From assembly GCF_947503415.1 (NCBI RefSeq), contig NZ_CANNDS010000001.1:902501-966500 (forward strand): DNA of 64,000 nt, in the 5' to 3' direction. The notes under the pieces were generated by a model. The model did no database searches, was not told where the DNA came from, and was given only the letters and a program-made list of their open reading frames with translations. This document shows, piece after piece, positions 9,724 to 18,321 of this stretch. How positions within the stretch are numbered: the stretch's first letter is position 1; the number at the start of each line of letters is the position of its first letter. A program made the translations under genes and the position numbers. This DNA is from an uncultured Tateyamaria sp. (GTDB taxonomy: Bacteria > Pseudomonadota > Alphaproteobacteria > Rhodobacterales > Rhodobacteraceae).

Positions 9724-10035
9724 ATGCAGACTGTTCCGTTGCAACTGAGCGATGTGATTTACAACGCCGCCACGCAGTCTTTCGAAGCACTCGTAACCGT
9801 GCACGACGCGCAAGGACCTCGCAGCTATGCCTGCGCCATCGACGCGCCGATCACGATGGAGTTTGAAGACGCCGCCGAGGGTCTTGCGACGCAAGCCATG
9901 CGCCGTCACACCCACGGGCGGTCTGATGCGGTGCATATGCCTACAGCAATGGCCCCGCGACGCACCAATCGGCTTGCCGGTTTGCGCCGCATGACCATCG
10001 ACAAATTCGCGGTGCTGCGCCCCCGCGCAGCCTGA
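9724..10035 (+). CDS. Small uncharacterised protein upstream of pyrF
   Basis: 103 aa. The ATG at 9724 is preceded by AGGTGA at 5 nt spacing; an in-frame GTG at 9715 is a weaker alternative. The sequence (SDVIYNAATQSFEALVTVHD, YACAIDAPITMEFEDAAEGL) has no signal peptide or membrane segment. The C-terminus is basic (RHTHGRSDAV, APRRTNRLAGLRRMT). I do not recognise a named family; small proteins of this kind occur beside pyrF in related bacteria, as I recall. The dedicated terminator at 10150-10181 supports an independent transcript. Confidence 0.65.
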   Translation: MQTVPLQLSDVIYNAATQSFEALVTVHDAQGPRSYACAIDAPITMEFEDAAEGLATQAMRRHTHGRSDAVHMPTAMAPRRTNRLAGLRRMTIDKFAVLRPRAA

Positions 10036-10149
10036 CACTGCCTTTCCCGCCGTCCCCTTGGCTTTGCGCAACTTCTGTCCCCCGCGCAAAAGCCCGTGAC
10101 AGCGGGAACACACAGAGACAGGTGCCTGCCTGCTAAGTCTCTGACACTG

Positions 10150-10181
10150 GCCCGGGTGCAACGCGCATCCGGGCTTTTTTT
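10150..10181 (+). terminator. Rho-independent terminator before pyrF
   Basis: Stem GCCCGGGTGC / GCATCCGGGC (one G-T pair) with a 5-nt loop followed by seven T. It ends the transcript of the gene at 9724. Confidence 0.85.
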
Positions 10182-10231
10182 CGGCCTTGACCTGCCCTAC
10201 ACCCGCGCAAGGACAACGCGAGGGAAGATAG

Positions 10232-10933
10232 ATGGCAGATGACCGGTTGATCGTGGCAATGGATGTGCCAAATGCCGTTGCGGGATTTGACCTGGCTGAT
10301 CGGTTGGGCGATAGCGTCAGCTTTTACAAGATCGGTCTTGGCATGCTGACAGGCGGCGGTCTGGGCCTTGCCAATGAGCTGAAGCAAGAGCGTGGCAAAC
10401 GCATTTTCCTGGACATGAAACTGTTCGACATCGGCGCCACGGTGGAAGCTGCCGTTCGTGGCTTGGCGCAATTCGACCTCGACTTTCTGACGGTTCATGG
10501 CGACCCACACGTGGTGCGCGCCGCAAAGCAAGGTGCCGCCGGCAGCGATATGAAGATTCTCGCGGTGACCATCCTGACGTCCTTGGAACGCGCGGACCTT
10601 AATGATTGCTTGATCCAGGCTGGCGATGTGGCGGACCTTGTGACCGAACGGGCGGGCCGCGCATTTGATGCGGGGGCCGATGGCGTTATCGCCTCACCAC
10701 ACGAAGCAGCATCCATTCGGGCGCTGCCCGAAGCCGACGGACGCTTGATCGTGACCCCCGGTGTGCGTCCTGCCGGGGCGGATGTGGGCGACCAGAAACG
10801 GGTTGCGACACCGGCCAGTGCCATCGCCAATGGCGTTGATCATATCGTGGTCGGTCGTCCTATCTGGCAAAATCCCGACCCAAAAGCCGCCGCAGAGGCG
10901 ATTCAAAATGAGATGCTCAATTCGCAGGCATAG
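10232..10933 (+). CDS. pyrF: Orotidine 5'-phosphate decarboxylase
   Basis: 233 aa, normal for the short bacterial form. It converts OMP to UMP in pyrimidine synthesis. Hallmarks: LIVAMDVPN at the N-terminus, SFYKIGLGM, the catalytic loop IFLDMKLFDIGATV with the Asp-Lys-x-x-Asp array, DFLTVHGDP, and the phosphate-binding end VTPGVRPAGADVGDQKR plus DHIVVGRPIW. The ATG follows GAGGGAAG. It appears to be monocistronic. Confidence 0.97.
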   Translation: MADDRLIVAMDVPNAVAGFDLADRLGDSVSFYKIGLGMLTGGGLGLANELKQERGKRIFLDMKLFDIGATVEAAVRGLAQFDLDFLTVHGDPHVVRAAKQGAAGSDMKILAVTILTSLERADLNDCLIQAGDVADLVTERAGRAFDAGADGVIASPHEAASIRALPEADGRLIVTPGVRPAGADVGDQKRVATPASAIANGVDHIVVGRPIWQNPDPKAAAEAIQNEMLNSQA

Positions 10934-11034
10934 CCTGTCAAAGTACTGAGTTCACAAATCTTTTTGTCTCGCAGCACAACCATGCGGCGACCCCGGTGAT
11001 CAACGGGTTGTGCCATTTGAGCAACGGGCCACAG

Positions 11035-11165
11035 TATATTGCAGGGTCAGGAATTCCTGACTCGGAGAACTCACGCAAAAGTGGTAGTTTACGTTAGGTG
11101 ATACTCCCCGACGAACCGGCTCTTCCTGAGGTTCGTCACCTCCCCCCGCCCCGCGCGGGGGGCTT
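11035..11165 (+). ncRNA. Candidate small RNA or structured 3' region after pyrF
   Basis: About 100 nt after pyrF a TATATT box (11035-11040) is followed by a 16-bp palindrome, then a perfect 8-bp hairpin (GACGAACC / GGTTCGTC, 12-nt loop; 11110-11137), a single-stranded ACCTCCCCCC and a GC-rich hairpin (CCCCCCGC / GCGGGGGG; 11142-11162) with a short T-run. The layout resembles small RNAs with an exposed C/U-rich anti-Shine-Dalgarno segment. No coding frame fits here. It could instead be only the pyrF 3' structure. Confidence 0.35.
11046..11061. promoter_or_regulatory. Perfect 16-bp palindrome
   Basis: GTCAGGAATTCCTGAC is its own reverse complement and lies about 6 nt after a TATATT box, where a repressor operator at a transcription start would sit. 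No regulator is assigned. Confidence 0.4.
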
Positions 11166-11611
11166 TATGTTGGGGGTCTCTCAATCGCAGCAGTCCGCAC
11201 ACCAGCCAGATAATCCCGCAGTCGTGGCTTGAATTGCGGCACCACACGCTCGTGATCCAGAAACGCCTGAACGTCCATCAGCGACCAGGCTTGTCCCTCA
11301 TCCCCCAATTGGATTTCATCCGCCACGGTCGCGGGAACATGCGCTGCGAAAAACCACGAAATGTCCCCGCTTGAAGCGCCATAATCGCGCCCCCAGCGCA
11401 CAAGGCCGGGATCAAGCGTCAGGGACAGCTCTTCCTCGGTTTCACGCAGCACGCATTGCAGTGGCGTTTCATCCCTTTCCCGCCCACCTCCGGGCAGGTC
11501 CCAGTGATTGGCCCACATTAGACCGGGCTTGTCGTCGCGCAGCAGGGTCGCCAGGCGGTCGCCCACGAACAGGGCCAGTTTTGCACCGATCAGTCGCCCG
11601 CCCATGTTCAT
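11165..11611 (-). CDS. NUDIX hydrolase
   Basis: 148 aa. The Nudix box is present: a Gly-rich lead, then GRERDETPLQCVLRETEEEL, matching GX5EX7REUXEE. The usual Gly after the EE is replaced by Ser, which many members tolerate. Such enzymes cleave nucleoside diphosphates linked to another group (oxidised dNTPs, ADP-ribose and others); the substrate cannot be told from sequence. It is divergent from dinB with about 50 bp between, so the two may share a promoter region; a nucleotide-pool cleaning role would suit that neighbour. Confidence 0.9.
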   Translation of the reverse strand: MNMGGRLIGAKLALFVGDRLATLLRDDKPGLMWANHWDLPGGGRERDETPLQCVLRETEEELSLTLDPGLVRWGRDYGASSGDISWFFAAHVPATVADEIQLGDEGQAWSLMDVQAFLDHERVVPQFKPRLRDYLAGVRTAAIERPPT

Positions 11612-11660
11612 TCCTCGACTGCTTCGCTATACCAAAGACCACTAGCCAAAAAGCCGCCAC

Positions 11661-12914
11661 ATGCCCAGCCTCTGCCGCGATTGCCTGACCACGTTTGACG
11701 CAGGATCCCGCTGCCCGTCCTGCGGGGCACCACGCGTGGTCAGCCATCCTGAACTGTTTGATCTGTCCATCGCGCACATGGACTGCGACGCCTTTTATGC
11801 CTCGGTCGAAAAGCGGGATGATCCCAGTCTGGAAGGCAAACCTGTCATCATCGGCGGCGGGCGGCGCGGCGTTGTCTCCACCGCGTGCTACGTGGCCCGT
11901 ATCCGTGGCGTGCGGTCAGCCATGCCGATGTTTCAGGCCCTCAAACTCTGTCCCAATGCCATCGTCATCAAACCCCGCATGGACGCCTATGTCGAAGCCT
12001 CCCGCGCGATTCGCGAGATGATGGAGGAGATGACACCCGCCATCGAACCCCTGTCGCTGGACGAGGCATTTCTTGACCTCACCGGCACCGCCCGCCTGCA
12101 CGGCAAACCGCCTGCCGTTATGTTGGCGCGGCTGGTCAAGCGGATGCGGGATGAGTTGGGGCTGACCGGCTCTATCGGCCTGTCCCACAACAAGTTTCTG
12201 GCCAAGGTCGCGTCCGACCTCGAAAAGCCGCATGGATTCTCGATCATCGGTGCTGCCGAAACCATGGACTTCCTGCGCGAAAAACCCGTGCGCCTGATCT
12301 GGGGCATTGGCCCTGCGGCGCAAGCGTCGCTCGACAAGGCTGGCATCCGCACCTTCAACGACCTTCTCCGTTGGGAACAGACTGACCTTGTCGCCCGCTT
12401 CGGGTCGATGGGTGATCGCCTGTGGCATTTGGCGCGGGGCAAGGACGCGCGTCGTGTCAATCGCAATGCGCCGATGAAATCCATCAGCAATGAAACCACG
12501 TTTGGTGAAGACACCAATGACCCGGACATTCTGGACGGCCACCTCTGGCGCATGGCTGACAAGGTTGCCAGCCGGGCCAAGGCCAAGGGCATCGCCGGGC
12601 GCGTGGTGACGCTGAAACTCAAACGCCACGATCACTCATCGCTGACGCGCCGGGTGTCTTTGCGCGATCCGGCACAACTGGCCGATACGATCTACCGCAC
12701 TGCGCGTGGTCTGTTTGACCAAGTGGGCGATGAAGGGCCCTACCGGTTGCTGGGGTGCGGGATTTCGGACCTCGTGGATGCGGACAGCGTACATGCATCT
12801 GGCGATCTGTTGGACCCGGACGCCCGCAAGCGCGGAGAAGCGGAACGCGCCGCGGACGCCATCCGTGACAGGTTCGGACCAGATGCAATTGTGAAAGGGC
12901 GCGCTCTGCGCTGA
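11661..12914 (+). CDS. dinB: DNA polymerase IV with N-terminal zinc ribbon
   Basis: 417 aa, Y-family translesion polymerase. The catalytic carboxylates are visible in IAHMDCDAFYASVE (Asp41, Asp43) and SLDEAFLDLTG. The fingers/palm region has VVSTACYVARIRGVRSAMP, GLSHNKFLAKVASDLEKP follows, and the little-finger domain begins near residue 270 (ISNETTFGED). Unusual but known in alphaproteobacteria is a 30-residue N-terminal extension with two CxxC pairs (Cys5/Cys8, Cys18/Cys21), a probable zinc ribbon. The final beta-clamp peptide is not obvious. Divergent from the NUDIX gene. Confidence 0.94.
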   Translation: MPSLCRDCLTTFDAGSRCPSCGAPRVVSHPELFDLSIAHMDCDAFYASVEKRDDPSLEGKPVIIGGGRRGVVSTACYVARIRGVRSAMPMFQALKLCPNAIVIKPRMDAYVEASRAIREMMEEMTPAIEPLSLDEAFLDLTGTARLHGKPPAVMLARLVKRMRDELGLTGSIGLSHNKFLAKVASDLEKPHGFSIIGAAETMDFLREKPVRLIWGIGPAAQASLDKAGIRTFNDLLRWEQTDLVARFGSMGDRLWHLARGKDARRVNRNAPMKSISNETTFGEDTNDPDILDGHLWRMADKVASRAKAKGIAGRVVTLKLKRHDHSSLTRRVSLRDPAQLADTIYRTARGLFDQVGDEGPYRLLGCGISDLVDADSVHASGDLLDPDARKRGEAERAADAIRDRFGPDAIVKGRALR

Positions 12915-12917
12915 CCG

Positions 12918-13778
12918 CTACTCAGCCGCCAGCGGCAACCTGTTCTGTCCGATGGTCGAAATCTCTGCCACGACCGCGCGCAACCGATCCCGCACATTCT
13001 CAAAGTCGGCATTTGGCTTGATCAGACGCTCGTTCATGTAAAGCGACCGGTCAATTTCGACCTGAACGGCATGCTGGTTGCGGGATGGTCTGCCGTAAGC
13101 CTGCGTCACGTAGGCACCGGCAAAGGGCGCGTTGCGCGCCACGGTGAAGCCTGCCGACGCAAAGGATGCCTCGACCAGATCGACAATCTCGCCTCCGGCA
13201 GCGGCACCAAACCGGTCGCCCAGAACAACGTCGGGGCGCTTCCGGGCACCTTGGGCGATACCGTCCATCGCCTCATGCGGCATGGAGTGGCAATCGATCA
13301 GAACGGCCAATCCATGATGCTGATGCGCGCCATTCAACAGCTTCTGAAGCATTTGGTGGTAGGGCCGCCAATACAGCTCGATCCGCCGCTCGGCCTCGCG
13401 CAAGGGCAGCTTCCCGCGATAGATCACGCGGCCATTGGCCACCACCCGAGGGATCACACCAAGACCGCTGGCAATGCGCGGGTTGTGCCCCTGACGGCGC
13501 ACACCTTCGATCAACGCCGGGTCCAATTCATCCGCACTGCGGTTGAGATCCACGAATGCACGCGGCGCGCCAGCCTTCAACAAGGGGGCACCGTATTGCG
13601 CGCTCATTTCGAACAGCTTGTCGACAAAGGCATCTTCGGACGACCGCACCGTGTGCTCGTCGAGGGCCGTGCGGCGCAGAAAGCTCCACGGGTAATCGCG
13701 CCCGGAATGGGGCGATGCAAACACCACGCAGGATGTCCGGCGTTCCGGGTGCAGAACTTCGTATGCGACCTTTGGCAT
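12918..13778 (-). CDS. N-formylglutamate amidohydrolase family protein (HutG-like)
   Basis: 286 aa from the ATG at 13778, preferred over the upstream ATG at 13802 because GAGGAGG lies directly ahead of it. Motifs of the family: VFASPHSGRDYP, FVDLNRSADELDP, RELPLREAERRI-like region, VLIDCHSMPH and QVEIDRSLYMNE; the His/Glu pairs are likely zinc ligands. The family hydrolyses N-formyl-L-glutamate in histidine breakdown, but no hut genes are nearby, so the substrate could be another N-acyl amino acid. It converges on dinB with a 3-nt gap. Confidence 0.85.
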   Translation of the reverse strand: MPKVAYEVLHPERRTSCVVFASPHSGRDYPWSFLRRTALDEHTVRSSEDAFVDKLFEMSAQYGAPLLKAGAPRAFVDLNRSADELDPALIEGVRRQGHNPRIASGLGVIPRVVANGRVIYRGKLPLREAERRIELYWRPYHQMLQKLLNGAHQHHGLAVLIDCHSMPHEAMDGIAQGARKRPDVVLGDRFGAAAGGEIVDLVEASFASAGFTVARNAPFAGAYVTQAYGRPSRNQHAVQVEIDRSLYMNERLIKPNADFENVRDRLRAVVAEISTIGQNRLPLAAE

Positions 13779-13927
13779 GGGTCCTCCTCTGTCCACCAAC
13801 ATAGCCCGACAAACACGAAATCCAAAAGCCCTTGATCCCGCTTCCGACTCCTTTTATACGCCCCTCACCCGGCGCGGATTTCCGCGCCCGCTTTTATTGT
13901 GGGCAAGGCATCCGGGACGGTCAAAGT

Positions 13928-14002
13928 GGGCGATTAGCTCAGCGGTAGAGCACTTCGTTGACATCGAAGGGGTCACAAGTTCGATCCTTGTATCGCCCAC
14001 CA
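13928..14002 (+). tRNA. tRNA-Val (GAC)
   Basis: 75 nt with encoded CCA. Acceptor GGGCGAT pairs with ATCGCCC, the D arm is GCTC-AGCGGTA-GAGC, the anticodon stem CTTCG/CGAAG encloses TTGACAT (anticodon GAC, valine), and the T arm is ACAAG-TTCGATC-CTTGT. Confidence 0.96.
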
Positions 14003-14110
14003 CCGATTTCGCCAACCGGGGCTTCCCCGCACGGCACCAGACACCGGCACGCATGTGCCGAAATGCAACCCGGCGCTGCTTCGCGCCATGAAATTAAGGG
14101 AAGAAGCGCC

Positions 14111-14236
14111 ATGAAGGTTCGCAACTCGCTCCGTTCGCTCAAAAACCGGCACCGTGATTGCCGTGTTGTGCGTCGCAAGGGCCGCGTCTACGTCATCAAC
14201 AAGACGCAGCGCCGGTTCAAAGCCCGCCAGGGCTAA
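14111..14236 (+). CDS. rpmJ: 50S ribosomal protein L36
   Basis: 41 aa, basic, starting [17 protein letters not shown] and ending [11 protein letters not shown]. This is the longer, zinc-ligand-poor form of L36 (only one Cys kept), as found in alphaproteobacteria. The start follows AAGGGAAGAAGCGCC, and a terminator follows the stop. It lies about 110 bp after tRNA-Val. Confidence 0.95.
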   Translation: MKVRNSLRSLKNRHRDCRVVRRKGRVYVINKTQRRFKARQG

Positions 14237-14261
14237 GCCCCGCACAATTCGAGAATTCGTC

Positions 14262-14289
14262 AAACCGCTCCCATTCGGGGGCGGTTTTT
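14262..14289 (+). terminator. Rho-independent terminator of rpmJ
   Basis: ACCGCTCCC, ATTC, then GGGGGCGGT and a run of five T, 26 nt after the rpmJ stop. Confidence 0.85.
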
Positions 14290-14386
14290 CTTTTGCACGG
14301 TGTTTTGTGTTGCCACAATTCCAAGTCTGCCTGTTTAACTCGACATGTTGACCGCTTGATTGCGCTGGCACCGAACAAGGCACTTG

Positions 14387-15304
14387 ATGACGAACGCTCT
14401 GACAATACTGGCCGCCTTCATTCTTGGCTTCGCCCTGTCACGCGCGTCCACCTGCACGGTTGCCGCAACAATGCGCCTGGTGCATCAGCGCAAATTTGAC
14501 TGGCTTTTGGGCATAGCAGTCGCCGTCAGCTGGTCGGCCCTTGCGTTGTTTCTGATCCGCTTGGTGTTTTCGGACAGCATGGCAGCACCCCAAGCGTTTG
14601 CGATCAACGCGACCCTTGTGGCCGCCGCCATCATCATGGGCGTCGGGGCGTGGATGAACAGCGGGTGCTTCATCGGGTCGGTGGGCCGCGTCAGCAGCGG
14701 TAACCTGTCCTTTGTAGCCACCTTTCTGGGACTCGCCGCGTCACAGATGCTGAGCGATGTTGTCCACCAATCGAACTTTGCATCGATGGAACCCGTCGCG
14801 CGCTTGTCCACACAGTCCGGCGCGCCGTTCTGGGGTTTCGTCGCCACCTTCGCAGCCCTTCTGGGATGGAGCGTTTGGCGCATCACCCGGCGCAGGCAGC
14901 AGGCCATTATTGCTCTGGCCACAATGGGTGCTGCGGCGGCCATCGTCTATTCGCTGCAACCCAGTTGGAGCTACGAGGCCCTGATCGGGCGTCTCGTACA
15001 TGGTGAGAACGTCCTGAACGATCTTGTGGTGGTTCTGACCGTTGCAGCCCTCTTTGCCGGTGCCACGATTTCAGCCGCCTTGAACCAGAAGTTTCAACTG
15101 ACCCATATGGGTGTGATCGGAACGATTTCGTGTTTTCTGGGTGGTCTGCTGATGGGCCTCGGCGCGCAGCTCATGCCCGGTGGCAACGACACTCTGATCC
15201 TCTGGGTCATTCCCAGCTTTGCGTTCCATGCGCTGGTTGCCTACCTGTTGATGATTGCAACGGTCGCACTGCTTCTCATGATCAAACCGCCCCCTGCGGC
15301 CTAG
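14387..15304 (+). CDS. YeeE/YedE-family (TsuA-like) sulfur-compound transporter
   Basis: 305 aa from the ATG at 14387 (a TTG at 14360 is in frame but has no ribosome site). About nine hydrophobic segments. Family traits are the paired motifs FALSRASTCTVAA near the start, WMNSGCFIGSVGRVSSGNL in the middle, LGGLLMGLGAQLMPGGND, and the closing IPSFAFHALVAYLLM. Characterised members import thiosulfate or related sulfur species through conserved cysteines; Cys residues are kept in the first two motifs. No TusA-like partner is adjacent, so the substrate is uncertain. Confidence 0.82.
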   Translation: MTNALTILAAFILGFALSRASTCTVAATMRLVHQRKFDWLLGIAVAVSWSALALFLIRLVFSDSMAAPQAFAINATLVAAAIIMGVGAWMNSGCFIGSVGRVSSGNLSFVATFLGLAASQMLSDVVHQSNFASMEPVARLSTQSGAPFWGFVATFAALLGWSVWRITRRRQQAIIALATMGAAAAIVYSLQPSWSYEALIGRLVHGENVLNDLVVVLTVAALFAGATISAALNQKFQLTHMGVIGTISCFLGGLLMGLGAQLMPGGNDTLILWVIPSFAFHALVAYLLMIATVALLLMIKPPPAA

Positions 15305-15335
15305 AGCCGAGGGGGCGGTCTGTGAGTGGCCTCCC

Positions 15336-16391
15336 TTAGAAGCCGATGAAGTAATCCGCCAGCGCCATGAACAACGGGATGCTCAGGATCGCGACAGGTG
15401 TGCCCAGCCCGGTGGACGCCCCGACATAGGCTGACGGGTTCGCCTCGGGCAGTGCGCCGCGCATGGTGGGCGGGCCGGAAATGTCGGAACTGGATGCTGC
15501 CATGATCGACAACAACACCACACCACCTGCGGAAAAGCCCGTGAAGTGGTGGGCAATCAGCCCGGCCCCGAAGCCCAGTGCGCCATGCACCAACGGTGCG
15601 GTGATGCCGTAGAACAGGTACGCATGCGCCACGCCCTTCAGTTCGGACAACCGCGACCACGCTTCGATCCCCATGATCAGCATCAACACCGACAGCAATC
15701 CCCGGAACAGCGGCTCGTAAAAGCTGGCATAAACCGTCTCGGGCCGTGCAAACAGACCAAGCGCCAGTCCCAACAGCAGGGCGGAGATCGCAGGTGACCG
15801 CACCGTGTCGAGCAGAATATTCTTGATCAGACCCTTTTCGATGACAGGCCCACCCGCGCCGCCGCCCATGGTCATGGTTCCGCCACCCTGAACGGATGTT
15901 GCCGCCTTCCGTGCTGCCGCCAGCCGCGCCAACACGATGGCCGTGACCAAAGCGGCCACATCCATGAACGGATAAAGCGCGCCGATGAACCCCTCGTACG
16001 CAATGCCTTCGTCATCCAGCACCGCCATACCGGCGGCCAACGTGGATGCGGATACTGCACCAAACAGCCCCACGGTCGCCGTCGCATCCAGTTGCGACAC
16101 ACCCCGCCACCGGGCCAGCGTCACACGGCCCAGAAGAACAATTGCGATGCCGACACCTGCTGCCAACAAGGCGGGCACGGCCAGTTCGACGAAATTCGCT
16201 TCGCGGACCGAGATACCAGCGCCGATGCCCACCTTGAGCAACAGCAGGATCACGATGAACTTGTAGATGGGCTCGGGCACTTCGAACTTGCTGCCAAGCG
16301 CCGCCAACATCATTCCCCCTATCAGAAAGGCGAGTGTTGGTTTCTGCATTTGCGCCAGAATGGTCGAAACAATTTCCGTGATGATGTCCAT
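15336..16391 (-). CDS. SbtA-type sodium-dependent bicarbonate permease family protein
   Basis: 351 aa with about ten membrane helices and an inverted repeat architecture. Recognisable features: AFLIGGMMLAALGSKFEVPEPIY, LLLLKVGIGAGISVR, LFGAVSASTLAAGMAVLDD, and near the end LLSIMAASSSDISGPPTMR followed by ASTGLGTPVAI. The central loop is Gly-rich. These fit SbtA; in cyanobacteria the protein imports bicarbonate with Na+ under control of the PII-like SbtB, which is not encoded here. It is divergent from a LysR regulator, which is therefore its likely regulator. Confidence 0.82.
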   Translation of the reverse strand: MDIITEIVSTILAQMQKPTLAFLIGGMMLAALGSKFEVPEPIYKFIVILLLLKVGIGAGISVREANFVELAVPALLAAGVGIAIVLLGRVTLARWRGVSQLDATATVGLFGAVSASTLAAGMAVLDDEGIAYEGFIGALYPFMDVAALVTAIVLARLAAARKAATSVQGGGTMTMGGGAGGPVIEKGLIKNILLDTVRSPAISALLLGLALGLFARPETVYASFYEPLFRGLLSVLMLIMGIEAWSRLSELKGVAHAYLFYGITAPLVHGALGFGAGLIAHHFTGFSAGGVVLLSIMAASSSDISGPPTMRGALPEANPSAYVGASTGLGTPVAILSIPLFMALADYFIGF

Positions 16392-16445
16392 GACACGTAT
16401 CTCCTCAGGGTCGAGGAACGAGATAGACCAACACCTTTGTGATAA

Positions 16446-16481
16446 AAAATATAACTATTCGCACAAATCGTTCTATATTTT
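16446..16481. promoter_or_regulatory. Inverted repeat in the sbtA-like/lysR divergent promoter
   Basis: Arms AAAATATA (16446-16453) and TATATTTT (16474-16481) are exact complements across a 20-nt spacer. The site lies in the 96-bp divergent gap, immediately before the LysR start, a classic position for an autoregulatory LysR site. Confidence 0.5.
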
Positions 16482-16487
16482 GGATGT

Positions 16488-17351
16488 ATGGATGCCCTGA
16501 ATTATCACCACCTGCGCTATTTCCGTGCCGTCGCGCACGAAGGGAACCTGACCCGTGCCGCCGAAAAGCTGAACCTGTCCCAGTCCGCATTGTCCACGCA
16601 AATCAAGGCGTTGGAGGCGCGCTTGGGGCATGACCTGTTCGATCGCGTTGGCCGTCAGTTGCACCTGACAGAGGTGGGGCGCATTGCGCTGGACCATGCC
16701 GACCGAATTTTTGGCACCGGGCAGGAGTTGATGGAAACCCTGAACCGTAGCGCCGCCCATGCCCCCCCTTTGCGCGTGGGAGCGTTGTCGACCCTGTCGC
16801 GGAACTTCCAAATGCAGTTCCTGCGTCCGATTCTCCGGCACGCCGACCAGGATATCGTTCTGAAATCGGGGCAGAACGCCCCTCTGTTGCGGTCATTGGC
16901 TGAACTGGCTCTGGATGTCGTGTTGACCACCGACGCGCCGACAAGTGCCGCAGGCTCCGATTTCATCGCTCACCGCCTCGCGGGTCATCCTGTCAGCCTG
17001 CACGGCACGCCCGATCGCATGGGACACGCATCTTTGAAATCGCTTCTTACAGCAGAAGCGGTCATCGTCCCGACCGAAAGCGCGATCCGCACCGGCTTCA
17101 ACCGCCTGACCGCCCGGCTTGGCGTTCAGCCCCGCATCGTCGCGGATGTAGACGACATGGCGATGGTGCGCCTCCTTGCCCGCGAAGGGGTCGGCCTTGC
17201 CCTTGCGCCCGAAATTGTTCTGGCGGACGAGATTGCCAGCGGACAGTTGGTGACAGCACCCTTCGACACCAAGATCACCGACACCTTCTATGCCGTCACC
17301 ACGCAACGCAGTTTTCCCCACCCCATGTTGAACGAATTGCTCCCGGACTGA
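16488..17351 (+). CDS. LysR-family transcriptional regulator
   Basis: 287 aa. The N-terminal winged helix-turn-helix is canonical: YHHLRYFRAVAHEGNLTRAA, then LNLSQSALSTQIKALEARLG and LFDRVGRQLHLTEVGR. The remainder is a periplasmic-binding-like effector domain. The opening and the effector domain look NhaR-like (regulator of ion transport), which suits control of the divergent SbtA-type permease. The ATG at 16488 sits directly beside the inverted repeat, so the leader is very short. Confidence 0.92.
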   Translation: MDALNYHHLRYFRAVAHEGNLTRAAEKLNLSQSALSTQIKALEARLGHDLFDRVGRQLHLTEVGRIALDHADRIFGTGQELMETLNRSAAHAPPLRVGALSTLSRNFQMQFLRPILRHADQDIVLKSGQNAPLLRSLAELALDVVLTTDAPTSAAGSDFIAHRLAGHPVSLHGTPDRMGHASLKSLLTAEAVIVPTESAIRTGFNRLTARLGVQPRIVADVDDMAMVRLLAREGVGLALAPEIVLADEIASGQLVTAPFDTKITDTFYAVTTQRSFPHPMLNELLPD

Positions 17352-17444
17352 GGGGGCCATGTGCAGCACGGCACACCCCCGCCCCTTGCGACGGCCCCGC
17401 AAGGCCATAGGTTGCACGGCAATGTAAACAGAAAGGCCACCAAC

Positions 17445-18317
17445 ATGAGCGATCCCACCTACACGCCCCCCGAAAAATGGACATGGGACGCTGAAAGCGG
17501 CGGCCAGTTTGCCTCGATCAACCGACCAATTGCTGGACCTACACAGGACAAGGACCTGCCCGTCGGCAAGCATCCGTTTCAACTCTATTCGTTGGCCACG
17601 CCCAACGGAGTCAAGGTCACGATGCTGTTCGAAGAGCTGCTGGCCGCCGGCATCACGGATGCGGAATACGACGCATGGCTGATCAACATCGGTGAGGGCG
17701 ACCAGTTCGGGTCGGGCTTTGTGGATGCGAACCCGAACTCCAAGATCCCTGCTCTGGTGGACCGTTCCGGCGACTCAGAATTGCGGGTCTTTGAATCGGG
17801 TTCGATCCTGATCCACCTCGCTGAAAAGTTCGGGATGTTCCTGCCTGCATCCGGCCCGGCACGCACCGAGGTGCTGAATTGGCTGATGTGGCAAATGGGG
17901 TCTGCCCCGTTCCTTGGCGGCGGCTTTGGCCACTTCTATGCCTACGCGCCCGAAAAATACGAATATCCGATCAACCGCTATGCGATGGAGAGTAAACGGC
18001 AATTGGACGTGCTGGACCGGGAACTGGCAACCAAACCGTTCATCGCAGGCGACGACTACACCATCGCCGACATGGCGATCTGGCCTTGGTACGGGCAACT
18101 CTGCCTTGGGCGGCTCTATTCGGCGGCGGAATTCCTGGATGTAGAGAGCTACGCGAACGTGATGGCGTGGGCCAAAAAGATCGACGCGCGCCCCGCAACC
18201 CTGCGCGGTCGCATGGTCAATCGCGCCTTCGGCGAGCCCGAATTGCAACTGCACGAACGGCACGACGCGTCGGACTTCGACACGCAGACGCAAGACAAGA
18301 TCGGCCCGAAGGAGTGA
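17445..18317 (+). CDS. yghU: YghU-type glutathione S-transferase / disulfide-bond oxidoreductase
   Basis: 290 aa from the ATG at 17445 (AAAGG upstream); the longer frame from 17361 lacks a ribosome site. The long N-terminus (TYTPPEKWTWD, INRPIAGPTQDKDLPVGKHP) is diagnostic for the YghU/Nu-class GSTs, which bind two glutathiones and reduce organic hydroperoxides or disulfides. The thioredoxin fold follows (FQLYSLATPNGVKVTMLFEEL, NPNSKIPALVD, ESGSILIHLAEKFG), then the helical domain with FIAGDDYTIADMAIWPWYG. Confidence 0.93.
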   Translation: MSDPTYTPPEKWTWDAESGGQFASINRPIAGPTQDKDLPVGKHPFQLYSLATPNGVKVTMLFEELLAAGITDAEYDAWLINIGEGDQFGSGFVDANPNSKIPALVDRSGDSELRVFESGSILIHLAEKFGMFLPASGPARTEVLNWLMWQMGSAPFLGGGFGHFYAYAPEKYEYPINRYAMESKRQLDVLDRELATKPFIAGDDYTIADMAIWPWYGQLCLGRLYSAAEFLDVESYANVMAWAKKIDARPATLRGRMVNRAFGEPELQLHERHDASDFDTQTQDKIGPKE

Positions 18318-18321
18318 CCGC

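Noticed and set aside
14360-14386. TTG start for the YeeE/YedE protein
   Set aside because: No ribosome site and no hydrophobic or conserved residues before the ATG at 14387.
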